From Flavobacteriales bacterium (GTDB taxonomy: Bacteria > Bacteroidota > Bacteroidia > Flavobacteriales > JADGDT01), in the NCBI GenBank assembly GCA_023145275.1, contig JAGLEB010000032.1, forward strand, positions 1 to 8,869: a DNA stretch of 8,869 nucleotides, read 5' to 3'. Shown one piece after another: positions 1 to 6,800 of this stretch (the stretch's first letter is position 1; every line of letters starts with the position of its first letter). The position numbers and the translations under genes are program-made. The notes beneath the pieces are model-generated. The model was not told where the DNA came from. It worked only from the letters and a program-made list of their open reading frames with translations, and did not search any database.

Positions 1-27
1 ATTGATGTTTATTAATGTTTTGGACAT
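1..27 (-). CDS. folP: Dihydropteroate synthase, N-terminal fragment cut by the window edge (probable)
   Basis: Reading the minus strand from an ATG at 27-25 gives an open frame of nine codons, MSKTLININ, that leaves the window at position 1. Bacteroidota dihydropteroate synthases typically open with a short strand of this kind (TINxxG) after the start. FolP condenses p-aminobenzoate with dihydropterin pyrophosphate in cytosolic folate synthesis. Two contextual points support the call. A good minus-strand promoter box lies at 49-56, about 22 nt before this ATG, and from memory folP is commonly divergent from the DUF1599-DoxX-tpiA cluster in this phylum. Only nine residues are visible, so the identity rests mainly on context. 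The promoter makes a minus-strand gene here likely even if it is not folP. Confidence 0.5.
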
Positions 28-48
28 TATGAGCGATTTTGTTTAGTG

Positions 49-56
49 CAAAAATA
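49..56 (-). promoter_or_regulatory. Bacteroidota-type -7 promoter box for the divergent minus-strand gene
   Basis: The minus strand reads TATTTTTG followed by CA, a perfect match to the TAnnTTTG box used by the primary sigma factor of Bacteroidota. Transcription would start near position 42, giving a leader of roughly 15 nt before the ATG at 27. This spacing is like that seen for clpS in this window. No clear TTTG -33 box is present 19-21 bp upstream, only a loose TTTC at 80-83. Confidence 0.5.
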
Positions 57-144
57 AACTAAAATATCTATACATAATAGAAACATCGACCTAACTAAAA
101 CAGTATATTAGCACTATTAATAAATTGAATATTTCACGAGTTAT

Positions 145-708
145 ATGGCAGATTTACAGAAAACATCACGTCAGTTTCAGACAATATTAGATCGATGTTC
201 ATCCTTATTTGAAAAAAAATTAAAAGATTATGGTCCAGCATGGCGGATATTGCGCTTACCATCGTTGACAGACCAGATATTTATCAAAGCAAATAGAACT
301 AGGAGTATTCAAAATAATACTGTTCAGAAAATTGACGAGTCAGAAGAAGGTGAGTTTATAGCTATTGTAAATTATTCGGCTATAGCATTGGTTCAGATTC
401 AGGAAGGTGTGTCTGATCAGGTAGATATGGACACTAAAGTGGCGCTAGAATTATACAAAGAAGCTTTACAAAGTGGAAAGGCCCTAATGGAGGATAAAAA
501 TCACGATTATGGTGAGGCATGGAGAGATATGCGTATTAGCTCATTGACCGATTTGATTTTACAGAAAATACTACGAGTGAAACAAATTGAAGACAATTTG
601 GGCGTGACTCAAGTGTCAGAAGGTATTGATGCTAATTATTTAGATATGCTCAATTATGCTGTTTTTGCATTGATACATATGGAAGAAGAGAGAAATCCAG
701 AGTTCTAA
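145..708 (+). CDS. DUF1599 protein with two tandem copies of the domain
   Basis: This 187-residue cytosolic protein belongs to the DUF1599 family, which as I recall Pfam names nucleotide modification associated domain 1. Its biochemical role in Bacteroidota is not established. The sequence is an internal duplication. Copy 1 has KDYGPAWRILRLPSLTD (residues 27-43) followed by an IVNYSAIAL segment near 74-82. Copy 2 has HDYGEAWRDMRISSLTD (120-136) followed by MLNYAVFAL near 168-176. Each copy keeps the DYG-x-x-W core and an NY-containing hydrophobic helix, with an offset of 93-94 residues. There is no signal peptide or membrane segment, and the predicted make-up is mostly helical. The ATG at 145 is the first in frame and gives the usual family length. 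The DoxX-like gene follows 44 nt downstream with no terminator, which suggests one transcript. The family assignment is firm and the function is unknown. Confidence 0.85.
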   Translation: MADLQKTSRQFQTILDRCSSLFEKKLKDYGPAWRILRLPSLTDQIFIKANRTRSIQNNTVQKIDESEEGEFIAIVNYSAIALVQIQEGVSDQVDMDTKVALELYKEALQSGKALMEDKNHDYGEAWRDMRISSLTDLILQKILRVKQIEDNLGVTQVSEGIDANYLDMLNYAVFALIHMEEERNPEF

Positions 709-752
709 TCAGTATATAAATAAAAGTATATCAAAGAAAATTTATTGCATTT

Positions 753-1793
753 ATGACTAAATTAATTCAATATGTACTAGGAGTTATCCTGCTTATTTCT
801 GGTTTTGTAAAACTTAACGATCCATTGGGATTTGCATATAAATTGGAGGAATACTATTCGGCAGATGTTCTTGATTTGCCTGTTTTAATGAAACTGGCCT
901 TTGTAAATGGCTTTATGGTGTCTTTATTTGAGGTAATTTTAGGTGTTGCAATTATTGTTGGGTGGAGAATTACACAGTCTCTTATACTCTCAATTGCAAT
1001 GTTTGTTTTTTTTGGATTTTTAACTTTTTATTCCGCATATTTTAATAAAGTATCTGACTGTGGATGTTTTGGTGATGCGATACATTTTACCCCTTGGCAA
1101 TCTTTCTCAAAAGATATGTTCTTATTGGCTCTAACCATATTTCTGTGGTTTAGACGAAAATATATTGAGAAAGTTAACTTTGCTTATTTAGCAGTTATGT
1201 TTATAATTATTGTTGGATCGTCGGTTTCGTTATATGCTATTAATAGACTTCCGTTGATTGATTTTAGACCTTATAAATTGGGTACTGATATAAATGAAGC
1301 AATGTTGGTGCCAGAAGGTGCTGAAAAAGATGTTTACAAAGAGAGGTGGTATTATAAGGTGAATGATGAAGTAAAAGAGTTTTCGACTGATGATGCTCCG
1401 TGGGATATTGATGGGGCAGAGTTTGTAGAACGTAAAACAGAATTGATATCAAAGGGTTACGAAGCGCCAATACACGATTTTTCTCTTGTAAGTGATGGAG
1501 ATGATTTTACAGATGAAACATTGAGTTTGGATGACGTTTTTTGTGTGATATTGCTAGATATTAACTTGGAAAGTGATGATATTATTAAAGTCAGAGATTT
1601 TATTGATAGAGAAGAAGATGTTGTTATTATATCTCCATCCTCAGATAGTGACGTTGATGCATTTATGAAAAAGCTTTCAAAAGACATTACAGTTTACAGT
1701 ATTGATGAGACTACTTGTAAAACAATAATTAGAGCTAATCCGGGGATTTTGAGATTGAATAAAGGTGTGATAATTGAGAAGTATGCTTTGTAA
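753..1793 (+). CDS. BT_3928-type DoxX/MauE-like membrane protein with C-terminal thioredoxin-like domain
   Basis: This is a 346-residue inner-membrane protein. The N-terminal half is a DoxX/MauE-like bundle with hydrophobic segments at about residues 5-20, 47-70, 76-95, 121-133 and 143-162. A conserved SDCGCFGD motif (101-108) sits between the third and fourth, with cysteines 103 and 105. The segment about 165-235 is a polar linker. The C-terminal part, about 237-346, resembles a thioredoxin fold: a strand FCVILLDI (263-270), a strand VVIIS (290-294), and RANPGILRL (327-335), where Pro330 sits at the usual cis-proline position. The CxxC active site expected after the first strand is absent. 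The family is called BT_3928 in Bacteroidota and is usually encoded next to tpiA, as here. A role in membrane thiol redox or quinone-linked electron transfer is inferred from the DoxX/MauE relatives and has not been shown. The ATG at 753 places the first membrane segment immediately at the N-terminus. Confidence 0.82.
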   Translation: MTKLIQYVLGVILLISGFVKLNDPLGFAYKLEEYYSADVLDLPVLMKLAFVNGFMVSLFEVILGVAIIVGWRITQSLILSIAMFVFFGFLTFYSAYFNKVSDCGCFGDAIHFTPWQSFSKDMFLLALTIFLWFRRKYIEKVNFAYLAVMFIIIVGSSVSLYAINRLPLIDFRPYKLGTDINEAMLVPEGAEKDVYKERWYYKVNDEVKEFSTDDAPWDIDGAEFVERKTELISKGYEAPIHDFSLVSDGDDFTDETLSLDDVFCVILLDINLESDDIIKVRDFIDREEDVVIISPSSDSDVDAFMKKLSKDITVYSIDETTCKTIIRANPGILRLNKGVIIEKYAL

Positions 1794-1918
1794 TTTATAC
1801 ACCAGAATAAAGTATATATAACTCTTTTAAATGAGCAAATAAATGAGCGTGTAAAACTGCAAATATTACATTTAAATATACAGATACTTACATAAAAGGG
1901 TGTTTTAGTTTAATTTAC

Positions 1919-1978
1919 TTTTAAAAAGTGATAAAAATATGATGAAAATATTTTTATATGTCACTTAGTTTTTAAAAA
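1919..1978. repeat. Long imperfect AT-rich inverted repeat upstream of tpiA
   Basis: The two arms pair as follows. TTTTAAAAA (1919-1927) faces TTTTTAAAAA (1969-1978). AAGTGA (1926-1931) faces TCACTT (1961-1966). TAAAAATAT (1932-1940) faces ATATTTTTA (1948-1956). The loop is GATGAAA, and TATG (1957-1960) bulges out on the right arm. It could be a weak terminator for the DUF1599-DoxX unit, a 5' regulatory structure of tpiA, or simply an AT-rich palindrome. It contains almost no G-C pairs apart from the AAGTGA stem, so I do not call it a terminator. Confidence 0.45.
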
Positions 1979-1982
1979 TTTG
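1975..1982 (+). promoter_or_regulatory. Weak candidate -7 box for tpiA
   Basis: AAAATTTG followed by CA differs from TAnnTTTG at one position and ends 15 nt before the preferred tpiA ATG. If it is real, the leader would be under 10 nt. The box would also overlap the alternative in-frame TTG at 1980, which argues against using that codon as the start. The -33 region is unconvincing. Confidence 0.25.
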
Positions 1983-1997
1983 CAAAAAATAGAAATG

Positions 1998-2756
1998 ATG
2001 AGAAGAAAAATTGTTGCAGGAAACTGGAAAATGAATAACGACATCAATCAAGGGTTGGAGTTGGTAAAAGGATTAGCTAAAGAAATAGATGCTAAAAATT
2101 ATAATGCTGAGGTAGTTGTATCTCCTTCATTTGTAAATTTGGCTGGTGTTGTTAGCGAACTTAAAGATTCTAAGATTGGAGTTGCTGCTCAAAACATGAA
2201 CGAGAATGTTAGTGGTGCTTTCACAGGAGAAGTTTCTGGGAGCATGCTTACTGCTATTGGTATTGAAAAAGTTATCATTGGACACTCTGAGCGTAGAGCT
2301 ATCTATGGTGAGACTGATGCTCTTCTAGCTGCTAAAACTGATGCTGCTTTGGCTAATAATTTAGAAGTAATTTTTTGTTTTGGAGAACTTTTAGAAGAAA
2401 GAAAATCAGGAAACCACTTTGATGTAGTTACTAGTCAGATAGAAAAAGGCCTTTTCCATTTAGAAGCTAGTGCTTTCGATAAGATTGTTTTGGCTTATGA
2501 GCCTGTTTGGGCTATTGGAACAGGCGAAACTGCATCTCCTGAGCAAGCTCAAGAAATGCATGCACATATCCGTAAGGTTGTTGATGCAAAGTATGGTGCT
2601 GCTGTAGCAGATAAACTTCCTATTTTATATGGAGGAAGTGTTAAGCCTTCTAATGCTAAAGAGATCTTCTCAAAAGAAGATGTTGATGGTGGTTTAATAG
2701 GTGGTGCTGCTCTTAAAGTAGAAGATTTTATGGGAATTATTTCAGCTTTTGAATAG
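1998..2756 (+). CDS. tpiA: Triosephosphate isomerase
   Basis: TpiA is the cytosolic (beta/alpha)8-barrel enzyme that interconverts dihydroxyacetone phosphate and glyceraldehyde 3-phosphate in glycolysis and gluconeogenesis. All the signature parts are present, numbered from the ATG at 1998. The N-terminus has AGNWKMN with Asn9 and the catalytic Lys11. IIGHSERR contains the electrophilic His96. YEPVWAIGTG (167-176) carries the catalytic base Glu168 and the flexible loop 6. The phosphate-binding segments are YGGSVKP (211-217) and GGLIGGAAL (231-239). The length of 252 residues is normal for the family. The frame can be extended to a TTG at 1980 or an ATG at 1995. I prefer the ATG at 1998 because MRRKIVAGNWKMN matches the usual N-terminus. 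Codon use is rich in GCT and GGT, as expected for a highly expressed glycolytic gene. A strong intrinsic terminator follows, so this transcript probably ends here. Confidence 0.98.
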   Translation: MRRKIVAGNWKMNNDINQGLELVKGLAKEIDAKNYNAEVVVSPSFVNLAGVVSELKDSKIGVAAQNMNENVSGAFTGEVSGSMLTAIGIEKVIIGHSERRAIYGETDALLAAKTDAALANNLEVIFCFGELLEERKSGNHFDVVTSQIEKGLFHLEASAFDKIVLAYEPVWAIGTGETASPEQAQEMHAHIRKVVDAKYGAAVADKLPILYGGSVKPSNAKEIFSKEDVDGGLIGGAALKVEDFMGIISAFE

Positions 2757-2782
2757 ATTTTGATAATAACATAGATATTTAT

Positions 2783-2812
2783 AAAAGGAACCGTCTCGGT
2801 TCCTTTTTTTTT
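2783..2812 (+). terminator. Rho-independent terminator after tpiA
   Basis: The stem pairs AAAAGGAACCG (2783-2793) with CGGTTCCTTTT (2797-2807), a perfect 11-bp match around a TCT loop. It runs into an uninterrupted tract of nine T (2804-2812). It lies 26 nt after the tpiA stop and separates tpiA from prmA. This is the strongest terminator in the window. Confidence 0.93.
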
Positions 2813-2902
2813 ATTTTGTAAGTTTTGTGTTTTGTTACTTGAAATTATGAGGAATTTAACTATTTTTCAGGAGGATAATATTTTTATTATTCCGAGTATG
2901 AT

Positions 2903-2910
2903 TTTATTTG
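2903..2910 (+). promoter_or_regulatory. Weak candidate -7 box for prmA
   Basis: TTTATTTG differs from TAnnTTTG at one position and lies 29 nt before the TTG start of prmA. A promoter is expected between the tpiA terminator and prmA, and this is the best match in the 127 nt available, but no good -33 element accompanies it. A small hairpin, GGATAATA (2873-2880) with TATTATTCC (2885-2893), lies just upstream. Confidence 0.25.
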
Positions 2911-2939
2911 TATTCGACGGATTATAAAAGATAAGAAAT

Positions 2940-3773
2940 TTGGAATATATAGAGTTTAAGTTTGCTGTTAGTCCCATGCAGCCTTGGAAAGATGTATTAG
3001 AGTCAGAGTTAGGCGAAGTTGGGTTTGAGAGTTTTATCGATAGCGAAGAGGGTGTAAATGCCTATATTCAAACAGAACTGTTTAACGAGAAAGAGTTTAA
3101 CGAAATTAGCGTTCTGAGCAATGGCTTGTGCGAAATTAGTTATACTAAAAACCACGTAAAACCTCACAATTGGAACGAAGAGTGGGAAAAAAACTTTTCT
3201 CCTATAAATGTTGATGGTCGCTGTGTTATTAGAGCACCTTTCCACGAAAAGACTTCTACTGAATATGAAATTGTAATAGAACCAAAAATGTCTTTTGGCA
3301 CTGGGCACCACGAAACGACACATTTGATGGTGAGTTATTTACTTGATATGGATATTCAGGATAAAACAGTAATGGATATGGGATGTGGAACCGGTATTCT
3401 TGCTATTATGGCTGCAAAAAAAGGAGCTAAGAGGGTTGATGCTGTTGATATTGATGATTGGGCATTTGAGAACACAGATGAAAATTCTGAAAGGAATAAT
3501 GTGCATAATATCTACGCATCAAAAGGAGATGCAAGTTTCTTAGAGAAAGAGAATGTTTATGATTTGTTTATTGCAAACATCAATAGGAATATTTTGATAA
3601 ACGATATGTCTAAATATGCTATGTCAATTAAGAAAGGTGGAGAATTGTTGCTTAGTGGTTTTTATGAAAGTGATATAGACTTTCTTTTGGAAGAAACGCA
3701 GAAATATAATTTTGAGTTAATAGAAAAGCGTGAAAAAAATTCATGGGCTTCACTTAAGCTAATGAAGAATTAA
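2940..3773 (+). CDS. prmA: Ribosomal protein L11 methyltransferase
   Basis: PrmA transfers methyl groups from S-adenosylmethionine to amino groups of ribosomal protein L11 in the cytosol. This 277-residue protein has the two-domain layout of the family. The N-terminal substrate-recognition domain (about 1-90) includes GEVGFESF (25-32) and NWNEEWEKNF (77-86). The Rossmann-like methyltransferase domain contains FGTGHHETT (119-127, the family's FGTGxHxTT), motif I DMGCGTGILA (146-155), the acidic cofactor-binding segment AVDIDDWA (168-175), and IANINRNIL (211-219). The start is TTG at 2940. An in-frame TAA at 2925-2927 and the absence of any ATG between leave it as the only start that keeps the conserved first strand EYIEFKF. 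The next ATG, at 2976, would remove that strand. A large secreted-protein gene follows after 107 nt without an evident terminator, so read-through is possible. Confidence 0.95.
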   Translation: MEYIEFKFAVSPMQPWKDVLESELGEVGFESFIDSEEGVNAYIQTELFNEKEFNEISVLSNGLCEISYTKNHVKPHNWNEEWEKNFSPINVDGRCVIRAPFHEKTSTEYEIVIEPKMSFGTGHHETTHLMVSYLLDMDIQDKTVMDMGCGTGILAIMAAKKGAKRVDAVDIDDWAFENTDENSERNNVHNIYASKGDASFLEKENVYDLFIANINRNILINDMSKYAMSIKKGGELLLSGFYESDIDFLLEETQKYNFELIEKREKNSWASLKLMKN

Positions 3774-3839
3774 GATTTAAAATTAGCAAAATCTAAATTA
3801 ACAAATTAAACATTAGCTTATAAAGGATTATGATAAGTA

Positions 3840-3847
3840 TTTCTTTG
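3840..3847 (+). promoter_or_regulatory. Weak candidate -7 box for the large secreted-protein gene
   Basis: TTTCTTTG differs from TAnnTTTG at one position and ends 33 nt before the ATG at 3881. No -33 element is evident. It may instead be chance in T-rich DNA, with the gene transcribed from prmA. Confidence 0.2.
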
Positions 3848-3880
3848 ATAAGCTTAACCCAAACCTAAAATATTACACGA

Positions 3881-6800
3881 ATGAAAAAACATATAATTGT
3901 TGTATTTATTCTATTTGCCCAAATGCTATCGGCACAAGATTCTGGTAAAAAGACTTATGGTGCTGGAGAATTTGAGACTAAGTTGATCGAGTTTTTTGCA
4001 AAAAACAAAAAGCACGACAAGAATGCCGCTATGGCGTATATTGACAAGTTTGACAAATACAAGAATAAAAATAAAGTTTTAGTAATTGAGATATTAGACT
4101 TGATAGGCGATAGAGGAGTGAAAGCTGAGAAGTATTTTGAAACATTTTTGCATTCATCTTTGCTTATCGAGGACTTCCCAAAAGATAAAAATCAAAGTAC
4201 AAATTCATGGCTGACTGCTTATAAAAGGTATTTTAAACAGAAAAAAGGAAAAGTTGGGGATCGTATAAAGTTTATCGAATCAAATTTTAATGTTCTTTTA
4301 TCATCAATGATGAACCCTAAATCAAGAACAAATTGGAAAGTTTCGGGTAGTTTGTTTTATGATACTTCTGATATTATTAAGTATTCATTCTTAGATACTA
4401 ATTTGAAATGTGGATTCGGAAGTGATAGCTTATCTATAGAAGGAGTAAGTGGTTCTTTCTTGCCATCAAAACAGGTTATAGAAGTTGATGAAGCTAAATA
4501 TTTTTGGGGAAACGGAAGTTACGCTAGAGATTCGCTATTTGCAGTTGCGAAAAATTTCAAGATTGATGTTTCCGAAAAAGGATATGTTGCAGATTCAGTA
4601 GTTCTTACTAGTAAACATTATGTTACAAGAAGAATATTAGGTAAGATTAAAGATCATGGAGAATTAAGAGGGAAAGATGTCTATCCGATTTTTACTAGTT
4701 ATAACACATCCTTTTTTGTGAAGAATATTGAAAAAGGTGTTGATTTTAGTGGAGGAGTTATGATGCGTGGTAATGATTTTTACGGTGTAGGAGGAGAAGA
4801 TCACAATGCCAACCTTTATTTTAAAAAAGGGAATAAGAAAGTCGTTACTTTAAGTTCAAAAGCAATTCTGTTTCAAAGAAATAAGTTTACTTCAGGAAAA
4901 TCAGATATTAGCATTAAGGTAAAAGAAGATTCTATTTATCACCCTGATATTGCATTCAATTTTAATTTCGAGGATGGAAAATTATTGATAAGAAAGAACA
5001 GTAATAGATTATCACAATCAGCATATTCAAATTCATATAATAATTTAGACATGTTTTTAAAGAGTGTTGCTTGGACTCTTGGAGAGAATGAGGTTTATTT
5101 TAATACAGAGGCTCATATCGATGTACCTTTTGTCTCGAACAAATATTATGAGGATGAAATTTTCAAGAAGTTTAGAGGTACAAATAGAGTGAATCCTTTG
5201 ATAAAACTTCGTAGAATGTACGATGAGTACGAAGGGATGACCTATTTTCCAATAGAACTAGTTGCAAATTACATGAAAATGCCCAATAAATATGCAACTC
5301 ACCTATTAATGGATTTAGCAGAATATGGTTATGTTTATCTGGAGGTTGATCTAGGTAGAGTTAGGTTCAGTGAGAGATTTTTAAATGTTGTAGATGCACA
5401 CCGTAACAGAATAGATTATGATGTTATTACCTTTCAAACTCCAGAAGGTGAGCCTACTAGAGGTTTTGTAGATCTTGAGAAAGGGGAAATTACTATACTA
5501 GGAATTGACAGAGTGAATTTGTCTAATGAGAAAAGAGTATTTGTAGTTTTAAAAGACACACTCACAGTGTTGGGGAATCTTGACTTCAATTTTGATGGAA
5601 ATGTTAACGTAGGTAATTACGAATTCGCTGGAAGTGATTATAGTTTTATATATGACGATTTTAAGATTTCAATGAATGGAAATCAAAATATGGCTTATTA
5701 CGTTCCTTCTTGGGAGAAAAATAAATCTGGAAAATTCTATTATGTAAAAGTTAGAAATAAAATAGATTCACTTAGGGGAGAGTTAAATATTGATGATCCT
5801 TCAAATAAATCTGGTAGGCTGAAGTTAGCACAATATCCAATATTCGATTGTACTCAGGATGCATATGTTTTCTACGATCTTCCACAAATAAAAGATACTG
5901 TATATAAAAGGGATGAGGTATATGTTCAGTTGGAACCATTTACCTTAGATTCTCTTAACGCTGTAAGTTCTAGAGATGTTGAGTTTAGGGGACGAGTATT
6001 TACAAATGGGATTTTTCCTGATTTTGAAAATGGCTTGAAAGTGCAGAAGGATTACTCAATTGGTTTTACTTATGCTACCGAACCAGAAGGGATGGCGCTT
6101 TATGGACAAGGAGTATTTAGAGATACAATTTCTTTAGATATGGATGGTTTGAATGGTAGGGGTAGAGTTAGTTACTTGTCTTCAAACTTCATGTCGGATA
6201 ATATTGAATTTTATCCTGACTCTCTGATGTCGGTTACTAAAAAGTTTAATATAGATCTTGTTAAATCTGATTCGGTTAGTACACCTTACGTGTTAGCCGA
6301 TTCTGTAAAGGTTTTTTGGAAGCCTAGACAAGATAGTCTTTCTATTTCTTTACTTGGAAAACCTTTTGTTATGTATGATAGTACTTTAACAGGGACTGGC
6401 GTATTGACTTTTACCGATAATAAATTAACGGGTAGTGGTAACCTTGATTTTGAAACGGCAGAATTGTCTGGTCGAAATTTCAGATACTATAGCGATTATT
6501 TTGAAGGAGAAAATATAGATTTTAAATTACGAGAGACCAAAGATTCACCATTTGAGTTTGGTATAACTAATGCAAATGGTCGAGTGGAGTTAGATACTCG
6601 TAAAGGATATTTTGAGCTTCAAGATGGAAATGCTTCTGTTGAGTTTATAGAAAACAAGTATAAGGCGTTTATTGATAATGTTATTTGGAATATAGATGAT
6701 AAAACAATAGATCTAAAAAACAAGGATGAGAACAATACTCCATGGTTCGTTTCTCAAGACTCCTTACAAGATTCGTTACGTTTTCAATCAAAGTTGGCTA

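Noticed and set aside
1264..1687. Two overlapping minus-strand reading frames opposite the DoxX-like gene
   Set aside because: They lie wholly inside a well-supported plus-strand gene, have low-complexity Ser/Leu/His-rich translations, no domain and no promoter.
1829..1848. Direct repeat AAATGAGC at 1829-1836 and 1841-1848
   Set aside because: Two 8-bp copies in AT-rich intergenic DNA, with no further copies and no link to a recognised site; probably chance.
3009..3323. Minus-strand reading frame opposite prmA
   Set aside because: It overlaps conserved PrmA coding sequence, and its translation matches no family I recognise.
3773..3794. Possible hairpin AGATTT/AAATCT just after prmA
   Set aside because: Only six AT-rich pairs with a loop of about ten bases and no T tract; not credible as a terminator.
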